From positions 1 through 12,457 of the forward strand of contig CAMYEY010000035.1 of NCBI GenBank assembly GCA_947254895.1: a stretch of 12,457 nt of DNA, given 5' to 3'. Both the position numbers and the translations under genes were made by a program. Below, in pieces: positions 1 to 6,816 of the stretch. A model generated the notes under the pieces. The model was not told the origin of the DNA and searched no databases. It worked only from the letters and a program-made list of their open reading frames with translations. Source of the DNA: an uncultured Clostridia bacterium. Its GTDB lineage: Bacteria > Bacillota > Clostridia > Saccharofermentanales > DTU023. Each line of letters starts with the position of its first letter. Positions within the stretch are counted from its first letter, which is position 1.

Positions 1-68
1 GTATAAGCCAGAAGACAAAAAATTGCGAGTCCCCTGATGAGTTTAATACTAGAATTATTCTTAAACAT
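1..68 (-). CDS. N-terminus of an exported or membrane protein (cut by window edge)
   Basis: Only the first 22 codons are inside the window. They read as a short Lys/Arg-containing head (MFKNNSSIKLIRG) followed by a hydrophobic stretch (LAIFCLLAY), which is the pattern of a signal peptide or a first membrane helix. The ATG is at 68-66 and a clear Shine-Dalgarno AAGGGG (75-80 on the minus strand) lies 6 nt upstream, so the start is well supported. It begins 55 bp after the MMPL exporter stop and is probably cotranscribed with it. In Gram-positive bacteria MMPL genes are often followed by secreted or membrane partners, but too little is visible to say what this one is. Confidence 0.65.
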   Translation of the reverse strand, partial: MFKNNSSIKLIRGLAIFCLLAY

Positions 69-123
69 AGCGATCCCCTTTTGTTAATTTACCGCCAGTC
101 TGAGCCAAGCGACTGATCTCTTT

Positions 124-2199
124 TTATTTTTTATCTGCACTTTCAAATTTTAAACCCAGGCTACTAACCTGTATAAATTTATCTGAATAGAAAAGCATAG
201 CGGGTAAGACAAAAACTACCATCAACAAGGATAAGAATGCTCCCCTTCCTAAAATTAACCCTAACTCGCTTACTATCGCTAAAGAAGAAATATAGCTAAG
301 CATAAATCCCGTGATAGTCAAGATAAGTGCCGGAGGCAGTAAGGATGGCAGTGTCTCCCGCAAGCTCTCTATCAAGGCAGAAGACTTTACAAGTTTTCTG
401 CGGTTCTTCAAATAATGCTCCGTATAGAGTATAGCATAATCTACTGTAGCCCCCAGCTGTACAGTAGAAACAATAAGGTAACCTATATAGCTAACACTGG
501 TGTTAGAAAAATATGGTATTGAAAGATTGATCCAAATCGCTATTTCTATGGTCAAAACAAGGATAAGTGGTAGACTAATGGATTTAAAGGCCATAAGTAT
601 AACCAGCGCTATCGCTAAAATTGCAAGCCCATTAACGATAACATCGTCCTGCTGTATCGTATCTTTCATGTCTAACATAATTACCGGTTGGCCAACCAGT
701 TGGTACGAAGACTCCCCATATTCTTCAGCCGCTATAGAACGTATTTTTTCAACCAGCCCAAAGGCTCGGTCACCTTCCGACGGAATCTCTGCCGTGATAA
801 TAAACTGTGAATAATTTTTTGATAAGAGCATGGCTGTCTGATCTGGATCCAAAACTTCGGAAGGTATTGCAGGATCAACCTGGTTGACGTAAGAAATAAC
901 TGAAACAATATCCCGTTCTCGCTCAAGTTTATCTAGAATAGCCAACTCTTTTTGTATACTTCCCCTTGGCACCATGAGAGACATTTGCTGTTGTTCACCA
1001 AAACTTTCATCAATAGCTCGTCTATCTGCTAACATACGAGAATGTTTAGGATAGCCGCCCATACCATAAATAAAACTATTAGACCTGCTGCCTAAAAAAC
1101 CCGGAACAGCAATAATAAGGGCCAATAGGAGAATTAAAGGTTTGATGGTATTAACCCACCTACCAAGGGTACGGAAATCCGGTAACAGAGGCCTGTGGCT
1201 GGTCTTATCAACTAATTTATAGACAAGGAGCAAAAGGCAGGGCAAAAAGATAATAACAGATAAAAATGAAAAAGCTATCCCCTTGGCCATAACCAAGCCT
1301 AAATCCGACCCTATTTTGAACCTCATGAAGATCAGGGCTAAAAAGCCAAAAACCGTTGTCATAGCCGAAGATGCAATGGCGGTAAAAGCCTGTCGCATAG
1401 CTCCTGCCATGGCAACTTCCGGAGCCTGTCCCCCCTTCCGGTTACTATTAAAACGATTGAGAAGAAAAATTGCATAGTCCATAGAGACTGCTAGTTGGAG
1501 AATGGACGCTATAGCCTGGGTAATGAATGAAATTTTACCAATGAAAATATTAGAACCCATATTGAATATGATACCAACACCAATCGTGAGTCCAAAAATG
1601 AGCGGCTCTAACCAAGCATGGGTTGATAGCAACAAGACTAAGAGAACCAAAGGTACAATAAATAGCGTAATTTTAAATACTTCAGATTGAACCGAGTTCT
1701 GGGCATTTGCCAGGTCTATTAACTGACCGGCTACCTGAACCCCTTCTTGAATGCCGTAAATCCTATTTAAAACCACAGGAGCATTGTCCGTAACGGTGGT
1801 CAGCTGGTAGAGGGCTTGGCCATCTTTGTAGAAAGCCTTAACAAGTTTTTCTTCCTGATTTTCCAAGGGTAGCCTCAAATCAAGTTGGTCATCCAACCAT
1901 AAAACCTGTAAAACGCCCTCGGTATCTTTTAACTTTTCTTTGATTTCTAAGGCCTCTTGGATCGATGAAACCTGAAAAGCCGCTCTAGCATTAGGGATAG
2001 AAAAGTCAAACTCCTCACCCATAACCTTGAGCGAACGTGATGATGCTGCATCTGCTGGTAAGTAGTCTTGCAAATTGTAATCGACCTTTACCCTGCTAGC
2101 AAAAATTATGTTGACCACAATTAAGACCAGAGATAGCACTAATACCAACTTTCTCTGTCGAACAATTGTGGTCATTATTTTTTTAAGTAAAGAATCCAT
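124..2199 (-). CDS. MMPL/RND-superfamily membrane exporter
   Basis: A 691-residue polytopic membrane protein with the two-fold repeated layout of MMPL/HAE-type RND transporters. There is one helix near residues 17-36, a large extracytoplasmic loop to about 173, five helices (about 175-330), a helix near 352-370, a second loop to about 515, and a second set of helices to about 672. The repeat is shown by two Asp-Tyr pairs in matching helices, SMDYAIF (D241-Y242) and TVDYAILY (D587-Y588), the kind of pair that relays protons in MmpL3. It is therefore expected to use the proton gradient to move a lipid or other hydrophobic substrate, which cannot be named. It lies 48 bp after a small ExbD-like gene, with a hairpin between, and has no clear Shine-Dalgarno before its ATG. 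Length is normal for the single-chain Gram-positive type. Confidence 0.9.
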   Translation of the reverse strand: MDSLLKKIMTTIVRQRKLVLVLSLVLIVVNIIFASRVKVDYNLQDYLPADAASSRSLKVMGEEFDFSIPNARAAFQVSSIQEALEIKEKLKDTEGVLQVLWLDDQLDLRLPLENQEEKLVKAFYKDGQALYQLTTVTDNAPVVLNRIYGIQEGVQVAGQLIDLANAQNSVQSEVFKITLFIVPLVLLVLLLSTHAWLEPLIFGLTIGVGIIFNMGSNIFIGKISFITQAIASILQLAVSMDYAIFLLNRFNSNRKGGQAPEVAMAGAMRQAFTAIASSAMTTVFGFLALIFMRFKIGSDLGLVMAKGIAFSFLSVIIFLPCLLLLVYKLVDKTSHRPLLPDFRTLGRWVNTIKPLILLLALIIAVPGFLGSRSNSFIYGMGGYPKHSRMLADRRAIDESFGEQQQMSLMVPRGSIQKELAILDKLERERDIVSVISYVNQVDPAIPSEVLDPDQTAMLLSKNYSQFIITAEIPSEGDRAFGLVEKIRSIAAEEYGESSYQLVGQPVIMLDMKDTIQQDDVIVNGLAILAIALVILMAFKSISLPLILVLTIEIAIWINLSIPYFSNTSVSYIGYLIVSTVQLGATVDYAILYTEHYLKNRRKLVKSSALIESLRETLPSLLPPALILTITGFMLSYISSLAIVSELGLILGRGAFLSLLMVVFVLPAMLFYSDKFIQVSSLGLKFESADKK

Positions 2200-2215
2200 A
2201 TTGGCACTTAAGCAA

Positions 2216-2236
2216 AAGCTGCCGGAAAGGCAGCTT
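2216..2236 (-). terminator. Hairpin between the ExbD-fold gene and the MMPL gene; weak terminator or attenuator
   Basis: A perfect 8-bp inverted repeat AAGCTGCC / GGCAGCTT with a 5-nt loop. Read on the minus strand, the second arm runs into CTTTTGCTT, a short interrupted U-run. This suits a weak intrinsic terminator that ends the PP2C-ExbB-ExbD transcript partly and lets some transcription continue into the exporter. No separate promoter fits between the hairpin and the MMPL ATG. Confidence 0.5.
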
Positions 2237-2247
2237 CCACATCTTTC

Positions 2248-2676
2248 TTAATTTTTAATTTCGCTATAGGCTATCCCATGTTTAGTTAAGATATCCAGAA
2301 CTTGCTGGTAGGCATTTTGGATAGCATCGTCGTCCACCAATTCCAAGCGTGAATCCTCGGCCAACTGATCCAACTCTTTCTCAAGTTGATCTAAGTTAAG
2401 TCTCTGACCATTCAAACTATATTGATCACCATTTACCTCTAGTATGTACTTGGTCGGACTGCTAGGTTCAATCGGATTGGCCTGACTTTCTACCTGTCTT
2501 GTTTCACGACTGTTTATATCAGGTGATTCAGCGTTTCTTTTATCAGCTCCCCTGCCTGCTCCCAGGCCGAAGCCCTTTAGTAAACCAAAATACCACGCTA
2601 AACCAATAACCACAATCAGGATTATAAGCAACATAAACCGGGAAAATCTAAATCCCTTTTTCTTTTCTCTAGCCAT
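2248..2676 (-). CDS. Small membrane-anchored protein with an ExbD/TolR-like outer domain, lacking the proton Asp
   Basis: 142 residues. A basic N-terminus (MAREKKKGFRFSR) precedes a single hydrophobic helix (about 14-34), a Gly/Ser/Pro-rich linker (35-75) and a compact domain (76-142). That domain follows the ExbD/TolR periplasmic pattern: a short strand with NGDQYSLNGQ, a helix with LDQLEKELDQL, a strand LELVDDD, then a helix ending ILTKHGIAYSEI. The match is by pattern, not by database search. Unlike true ExbD/TolR, the helix contains no Asp, so it would not carry protons itself. The ATG follows AAGGGG. It sits 26 bp after the ExbD-like gene and probably serves the same complex, for example as a coupling or regulatory subunit. 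A plain hypothetical membrane protein is the alternative. Confidence 0.7.
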   Translation of the reverse strand: MAREKKKGFRFSRFMLLIILIVVIGLAWYFGLLKGFGLGAGRGADKRNAESPDINSRETRQVESQANPIEPSSPTKYILEVNGDQYSLNGQRLNLDQLEKELDQLAEDSRLELVDDDAIQNAYQQVLDILTKHGIAYSEIKN

Positions 2677-2702
2677 TACATACCCCTTATCTTTTATATA
2701 AC

Positions 2703-3302
2703 TTACTCACTTATCGAGCTTGATCTTTTCTGAGTATCTTCTTCTTGAAACAAAAACTTCTCCTGACCCTGATCAAGCCTTTTTATAGTCTGTCTAATTG
2801 TATTATAGTCTCTCCATAAAATTTTATCACCCGGGTATTTTAGTACAATGACCTTGACCTGACTTTCTGCCGGCTTAATCCTTTCCGAAAGCCAGCTGTA
2901 AAGATCTTGGTCCTTAGGTTTAACCAAGGTATCTTCTCCATTCACAGTCAATTCCAGCTTAGTCTCGGGATAATCAGCCGGAATTTCCAGAATGAAAATA
3001 GAGACTTCTTTTAAAAGACCGTCAATGGCTTGAGCCTGGTCATCCGTCAGACCTGTCCTCTTCTTTTGTAGGTCTAGGCTTGACGCGAGGCTTGCTTTTT
3101 CTTCACCGAGATCACTGATCTGTTGAGACTGTTCCTTCAGCCTCTCTTCGAGCTTAAAAATTTCTTCTTTATAGTGCCTCTGTTCTTCCTTTGTCTTTTG
3201 CTGAGCTTTTTCACCACTAGTAATCAACACCAAAAAAAGGATAATTAAAATAACATCCAACAGAGGGGTCAGGTCAATTAAAAGCTCTTTCTTTCTGGAC
3301 AT
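2703..3302 (-). CDS. ExbD/TolR/MotB-like ion-channel partner with a coiled-coil stalk
   Basis: 199 residues. The N-terminus LIDLTPLLDVILIILFLVLI (9-28) is the ExbD/TolR signature: a TPLLD motif entering a single membrane helix, with D16 at the position of the proton-carrying Asp. A charged heptad-like segment (about 32-82) looks like a coiled coil, which ExbD and TolR do not normally have. The rest (about 95-180) is extracytoplasmic and ends in a strand-helix unit (VKVIVLKYPGD, then a helix around YNTIRQTIKRL) similar in layout to the ExbD domain. The ATG directly follows the TAA of the ExbB-like gene with no spacing, and GGAGG lies 11 nt upstream inside that gene, so the two subunits are made together. 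There is no OmpA-type peptidoglycan-binding domain, which argues against a flagellar MotB. Confidence 0.82.
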   Translation of the reverse strand: MSRKKELLIDLTPLLDVILIILFLVLITSGEKAQQKTKEEQRHYKEEIFKLEERLKEQSQQISDLGEEKASLASSLDLQKKRTGLTDDQAQAIDGLLKEVSIFILEIPADYPETKLELTVNGEDTLVKPKDQDLYSWLSERIKPAESQVKVIVLKYPGDKILWRDYNTIRQTIKRLDQGQEKFLFQEEDTQKRSSSISE

Positions 3303-3929
3303 TTAATAGAGATCCTCCGAACTTGTATCAGATATCCCTGTAAAGTCCGGTTTGTCAGTCTTGTTGGCTGGCATGTGATCCTTTTGCTTAAGAGCAGCAC
3401 CTTCCTCCACTTTGCCCCGCTTAAATAAAACAGAATTTCGACTAAAATAAAGGTCAGTTAACTTGTTACAGTAATCTATTTCTGCTTCAACTACACCATT
3501 AATGGCTTTAAAAATAATAGCGAAAACGATCCCCCAAAATGTAGAAGTTAGGGCTAAGAAAAAGGACCCGGTCTGGGCTCCCAGATCCCCCATACTATTT
3601 ACCATAGGCAAGAGGGACAAAACAGTACCTAAAAGCCCCATGAGGGGAAAAAGACTGGTGAGGTTTACAAATAAAGTATAGGAAGCGTTGGTCTTCCTCT
3701 GTTTTTCTTGGAGAATCTTTTCACCTTCCGGGCTCAGATAAAGCTCATAGTGGGCTTTCATCTGATCAGAATCCAGTTGGCCGGCAGGAAGATAGCCTTC
3801 AGGCTTGAGTTTCTTCAAAACATTTTTGATCAAACGCCTTGTTCTGACAATTAAAACAACTGTCAAGGCGGCTAGGATAAAAATCAAAAAATCAAACTTA
3901 TAAAAATTACCCCAAAATATCTTAAGCAA
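3303..3929 (-). CDS. MotA/TolQ/ExbB-family proton-channel subunit
   Basis: 208 residues with three membrane helices (about 12-29, 84-110 and 121-145). The second carries FPLMGLLGTVLSLLPM and the third ALTSTFWGIVFAIIFKAING, which match the TolQ/ExbB pattern LGLLGTV...AL..T..G...A. The protein should form the ring of an ion-driven motor around the ExbD-like helix made by the next gene. It is short and lacks the long cytoplasmic tail of ZorA. The C-terminal 40 residues are polar and look disordered. The start is TTG at 3929-3927, with a strong AGGAGG overlapping the phosphatase stop codon and the right spacing; the first ATG comes much later. Ten bases separate it from the phosphatase, so it is clearly in the same operon. 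Confidence 0.85.
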   Translation of the reverse strand: MLKIFWGNFYKFDFLIFILAALTVVLIVRTRRLIKNVLKKLKPEGYLPAGQLDSDQMKAHYELYLSPEGEKILQEKQRKTNASYTLFVNLTSLFPLMGLLGTVLSLLPMVNSMGDLGAQTGSFFLALTSTFWGIVFAIIFKAINGVVEAEIDYCNKLTDLYFSRNSVLFKRGKVEEGAALKQKDHMPANKTDKPDFTGISDTSSEDLY

Positions 3930-3938
3930 GCTAACCTC

Positions 3939-4943
3939 CTATATTCCGATATAGAAAAGCCAAAATAGGATAATCAAAATAATCCCCAAGATCAGCCCAA
4001 TACCATAGCATTGACCAAACAGTTTTAGCCCCTGCTTAAAGCGACTTTTCCTCTCCAGTTTGAATTTTTCTTGCTGTGACTGATGAAAGGGATCTCCCTC
4101 AGTCACCTGGTGCTTGTTATGGCTGATAGTAAGGGGCAAGGACCTGTTATCATCTGACAGGTGTTGGAGCTGACTAGGCTGAACCATGCCACTAGACCTA
4201 AGCACTTTAAGGCTAAGTATCGTATAATCATCATTGATCTGTTGCCGGCTCAGATAGTTCTCAACCCGCCTTAAAGCAACTGCAAAATCATCCTGTCCGT
4301 CCACCAACTGCAAAATCTGCTGATCAACCAACTCACGATAAACGCCATCAGAAGCCAGTATAATCTGGTCACCGTCATTTAAAATAATTTTATTCAAGTT
4401 TTCGGCCTGGGCCCTTTTACCGGCTGGTAAAATGCCTAGATAAAGAAAGGGCTTGGTCTGACCGTAAACTACGTGTTCTTTAGTCAAATGATAAAGCCTA
4501 CCATCTCGGACTAAATAAATACGATTGCTGCCAACCGAAAAGGTATAACAGGTTGCACCGTTGACTAAGATAAAAGCTAAAGAGCAACCTATGCCTTTTT
4601 TTTGAAAGCGAGCCAAACGCTCAGCCAGTTTTTCGTGTGCTGCTCTGACAAATTTTTGAGAAAACTCAGCAAAATCGAATGTTTGCGGGTCTGAAGTTCC
4701 AAGTTTTGCAACACATTGGGTCAAAAGCTCTTGGACCAGCCGCCCGGCTATATCACCAATACCAGGCCCACCCATACCATCAGTAATGCTATAGACCTGC
4801 CAGTGATCATCTGACCGACCTGACTGAAACTCTAGCCTGTCTAAGGTATCAGGGTAGATTTTTTTCATGCACTGGAAGGTATCTTCGTTGATACTTTTTC
4901 CTGACCCTACCTTGGTTAGTCCTGCTGCTAATATCTGACTTAT
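3939..4943 (-). CDS. Membrane-anchored PP2C-family Ser/Thr protein phosphatase, probably starting at an ATA codon
   Basis: PP2C (PPM) metal-dependent phosphatase of about 334 residues if started at ATA 4943. Metal-site motifs are present in order: SINEDTF (N19-E20-D21), DGMGG (D55), ASDG (D199) and NDDYT (D238/D239). A polar linker (about 248-305) leads to one C-terminal helix (about 310-334), so the catalytic domain faces the cytoplasm and is tail-anchored. The first ATG (4868) would remove the NED motif and has no Shine-Dalgarno. Upstream in frame, up to the TGA at 4952-4950, there is no ATG, GTG or TTG; the conserved stretch GLTKVGSGKSINEDTF follows an ATA placed 6 nt after GAGGTGA. It would remove phosphate from Ser/Thr of a partner, plausibly the neighbouring motor proteins. 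No kinase gene is visible. The usual GD of the VGDSR motif is GS here. Confidence 0.85.
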   Translation of the reverse strand: MSQILAAGLTKVGSGKSINEDTFQCMKKIYPDTLDRLEFQSGRSDDHWQVYSITDGMGGPGIGDIAGRLVQELLTQCVAKLGTSDPQTFDFAEFSQKFVRAAHEKLAERLARFQKKGIGCSLAFILVNGATCYTFSVGSNRIYLVRDGRLYHLTKEHVVYGQTKPFLYLGILPAGKRAQAENLNKIILNDGDQIILASDGVYRELVDQQILQLVDGQDDFAVALRRVENYLSRQQINDDYTILSLKVLRSSGMVQPSQLQHLSDDNRSLPLTISHNKHQVTEGDPFHQSQQEKFKLERKSRFKQGLKLFGQCYGIGLILGIILIILFWLFYIGI

Positions 4944-4949
4944 CTTAAC

Positions 4950-4956
4950 TCACCTC
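4950..4956 (-). promoter_or_regulatory. Shine-Dalgarno GAGGTGA that fixes the phosphatase start
   Basis: GAGGTGA complements the end of 16S rRNA well and ends 6 nt before the ATA codon at 4943-4941. No standard start codon lies in frame downstream before the conserved PP2C motif. The GTG inside it opens only a two-codon frame (GTG AGT TAA). Confidence 0.6.
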
Positions 4957-4978
4957 AAATTGTAATAATAACTTTCAC

Positions 4979-5007
4979 ATTCTATAATCTGACAGCCGCG
5001 AAAGCAA
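4979..5007 (-). promoter_or_regulatory. Probable sigma-A-type promoter of the phosphatase/ExbB/ExbD operon
   Basis: TTGCTT (5007-5002) and TAGAAT (4984-4979) with exactly 17 bp between, on the minus strand just after smpB. Transcription would start near 4972, about 15 nt before the Shine-Dalgarno, so no upstream start codon can be used for the phosphatase. The prediction rests on consensus matching only. Confidence 0.5.
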
Positions 5008-5024
5008 TAGCAGGAAAAGGCTAT

Positions 5025-5483
5025 TTAACGATCAACCCTGAGCTTAATCTGCTTTTCAATCGCCTGCCGTTTCAAATCCTCACGTTTATCATAATTCTTT
5101 TTCCCGCGTGCCAATGCAATCTCTAATTTTACTAGGTGGTTTTTAAAATATAACTTTGTGGGTACCAAAGTGAGACCTTTCTGCTGAATAGCCGCATGCA
5201 ACTTGCGAATTTCGCTTTTTTTCAGCAACAAGCGTCGACTCCTCATAGGATCCACATTAAATTGCCCTGCCTGTTCATAGGGACTGATATGCATACCAAC
5301 AATGATCGCCTCGCCAGCTTTGATCTGAACATAGGACTCAGCAAGACTCGCCTTGCCTTGCCGGATAGACTTAACCTCCTTACCGAAAAGTTCTACCCCT
5401 GCTTCATAGGTTTCCAGCAAATGATAGTCATGCCTTGCTTTTTTATTGTTGATAACTATCTTAATCTTGCTCTTTTCCCTCAT
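5025..5483 (-). CDS. smpB: SmpB, tmRNA-binding protein of trans-translation
   Basis: SmpB binds tmRNA and brings it to stalled ribosomes, where the tagged peptide is released for degradation. The family core is clear: NNKKARHDYHLLETYEAGV, then ELFGKEVKSIRQGKASLAESYV, HISPYEQAGQFN, and the basic end KNYDKREDLKRQAIEKQIK that becomes ordered in the ribosome. The length (about 152 residues) is normal. Three starts are possible: TTG 5501, ATG 5498 and ATG 5483. I prefer 5483 because GGTGA lies 7 nt upstream and the N-terminus then matches the family; the upstream pair has no good ribosome site. Its usual neighbour ssrA (tmRNA) is not in the window. It follows tsaD after 190 bp. Confidence 0.95.
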   Translation of the reverse strand: MREKSKIKIVINNKKARHDYHLLETYEAGVELFGKEVKSIRQGKASLAESYVQIKAGEAIIVGMHISPYEQAGQFNVDPMRSRRLLLKKSEIRKLHAAIQQKGLTLVPTKLYFKNHLVKLEIALARGKKNYDKREDLKRQAIEKQIKLRVDR

Positions 5484-5526
5484 TCGTTCTTCACCCATCA
5501 ATCTTTAATGTTTACCGATTAGGTAT

Positions 5527-5555
5527 ATTACAAGTACATTGCATCTACAAAACAA
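5527..5555 (-). promoter_or_regulatory. Possible smpB promoter
   Basis: TTGTTT (5555-5550) and TGTAAT (5532-5527) with 17 bp between, on the minus strand, about 45 nt before the smpB ATG. A second -10-like TATAAT (5565-5560) has no good -35. The region is AT-rich, so chance matches are likely. Confidence 0.35.
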
Positions 5556-5578
5556 TTCCATTATATCTAACTGTTTTA

Positions 5579-5680
5579 TGAACATTATTAACATTTTTAT
5601 TCACTTTGATAGCCTCTGTCAGCCCGGTTTAACGCCCTAAAATGCACTTATTAACATAATTAACAATTGGACTTTTAACA
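5579..5680. repeat. Five TTAACA-like hexamers in the tsaD-smpB gap
   Basis: On the plus strand TGAACA (5579-5584) and TTAACA (5588-5593) are 9 bp apart. TTAACA occurs again at 5651-5656, 5660-5665 and 5675-5680, with steps of 9 and 15 bp. The two 9-bp-spaced pairs resemble binding sites for a regulator that reads direct repeats. Apart from this and the promoter candidate, the 190-bp gap (5502-5691) shows no gene and no strong terminator. Confidence 0.4.
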
Positions 5681-5691
5681 TTATTGTAATA

Positions 5692-6753
5692 TTAATCAAC
5701 CAACTCCAGCATAGCTTGAGCGTTTAGATCTAAGCTATCCGCCTTTTTATATAATAGGCTATAGTAGGCCTGTGAAGCAATCATAGCGGCGTTATCCGTA
5801 CAATACCTAAGTTCTGGAAGGTAGACTTGTATGCCTCTCTGTGCAGATAGCTCGCTAAAGATACGGCGCACTTCGCTATTGGCAGCTACACCTCCGGCCA
5901 AAACCAACTTCTTTTGCCCTGTAAAATCAAGACAGGCAAGACAGTGATCAAGTAAAATTCCGGCAACTGCTGACTGAAAGGTAGCAGCTAAATCCTCTAT
6001 TCTCAAAACATCAGTCCAGTTAAGCCCCCTACGTTCAGCCTTCTGCCGAGCCTGGTTGAGAATGTTAAGGCAGGCTGTTTTTAGGCCAGAAAAAGAAAAG
6101 TCCTGACTATCCTTGAAGTGTGGCCTGGGCAGGTCAAAAGCAGTCTTGCAGCCATTTTTAGCTAACCGATCAATCATGGGTCCTCCGGGATAGCCCAAAC
6201 CGGCCTCCCTAGCTATCTTATCAAATACTTCACCCGGTGCATCATCCCTAGTCCGTGCCAGAATTTTAAAATCACAATAATCTTTTACCAGCACGATATG
6301 GCTATGGGCACCTGAAATAATCAAACTCAGGAAAGGTGGCTTGAGGTCAGGATAGGTTAAATAATTAGCTGCAATATGCCCTGCCAGATGATGGATGCCG
6401 TAGATGGGCTTTGACTTAGCCAGCCCTAGTGCCTTGGCAGCTGACAAACCTACCAACAAAGAACCTACCAAACCTGGTCCTTTGGTTACCCCCACAGCAG
6501 TCAAATCATCCAGTTTTAACCCGGCCTGGTTTAGGGCCTGATCCAAGACATACGGCATCGCCTCCAAGTGCTTACGAGAAGCTATTTCCGGCACGACACC
6601 CCCGTAAATCTTATGGAGGTCTGCCGAAGAAAAGATTACATTAGATAATACCTGACGACCGTTGACCACAATGGCAGCGGCGGTTTCATCGCAACTAGAC
6701 TCGATACCCAAAATATATTGTTTTTCTTCTTTAATTGAAATCACTTCCTTCAT
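5692..6753 (-). CDS. tsaD: TsaD, tRNA N6-threonylcarbamoyladenosine transferase subunit
   Basis: TsaD, with TsaB and TsaE, transfers the threonylcarbamoyl group onto A37 of ANN-reading tRNAs. The 353 residues show the family signatures: ILGIESSCDETAAAIV (14-29), VVPEIASRKH (53-62), GPGLVGSLLVGLSAAK (92-107), the metal-binding HHLAGH (121-126), GEVFDKIAREAGLGYPGGP, FSFSGLKTA, and the C-terminal VLAGGVAAN and CTDNAAMIA with the second metal-site Asp. One small difference is SGAHSH (147-152), where most members have SGGH. The ATG at 6753 has a weak ribosome site. It is divergent from the hydrolase gene, with 63 bp between starts. tsaB and tsaE are not in the window. Confidence 0.96.
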   Translation of the reverse strand: MKEVISIKEEKQYILGIESSCDETAAAIVVNGRQVLSNVIFSSADLHKIYGGVVPEIASRKHLEAMPYVLDQALNQAGLKLDDLTAVGVTKGPGLVGSLLVGLSAAKALGLAKSKPIYGIHHLAGHIAANYLTYPDLKPPFLSLIISGAHSHIVLVKDYCDFKILARTRDDAPGEVFDKIAREAGLGYPGGPMIDRLAKNGCKTAFDLPRPHFKDSQDFSFSGLKTACLNILNQARQKAERRGLNWTDVLRIEDLAATFQSAVAGILLDHCLACLDFTGQKKLVLAGGVAANSEVRRIFSELSAQRGIQVYLPELRYCTDNAAMIASQAYYSLLYKKADSLDLNAQAMLELVD

Positions 6754-6782
6754 TTGCTTTAATAGTATGCCTTTTTTATAAT
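6754..6782 (+). promoter_or_regulatory. Probable promoter of the plus-strand hydrolase-fold gene
   Basis: TTGCTT (6754-6759) and a perfect TATAAT (6777-6782) with 17 bp between. Transcription would start near 6789, followed by the strong AAGGAGGT at 6805-6812 and ATG at 6817. It abuts the tsaD start codon, so the two genes share this short control region. Confidence 0.6.
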
Positions 6783-6804
6783 CATTTCAGCAAGTCTTGA
6801 TAGT

Positions 6805-6812
6805 AAGGAGGT
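6805..6812 (+). promoter_or_regulatory. Strong ribosome binding site of the hydrolase-fold gene
   Basis: AAGGAGGT, a near-complete anti-16S match, 4 nt before the ATG at 6817. It supports this start and high translation. Confidence 0.75.
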
Positions 6813-6816
6813 AGAG

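Noticed and set aside
2703..3929. Flagellar MotA/MotB stator
   Set aside because: The first protein has three helices in ExbB/TolQ arrangement instead of four, the second lacks the MotB OmpA-like domain, and no flagellar gene is near.
2703..4943. Zorya-type (ZorA/ZorB) antiphage module
   Set aside because: The channel protein lacks the long ZorA tail, the partner lacks an OmpA/peptidoglycan-binding domain, and there is no ZorC/D/E gene nearby.
4993..5022. smpB terminator
   Set aside because: AATAGC/GCTATT forms a short stem after smpB, but it is followed by GCTTTCGC rather than a T-run, and it overlaps the promoter candidate.
5502..5691. tmRNA (ssrA) next to smpB
   Set aside because: The gap is only 190 bp, has no tRNA-Ala-like ends and no tag reading frame.
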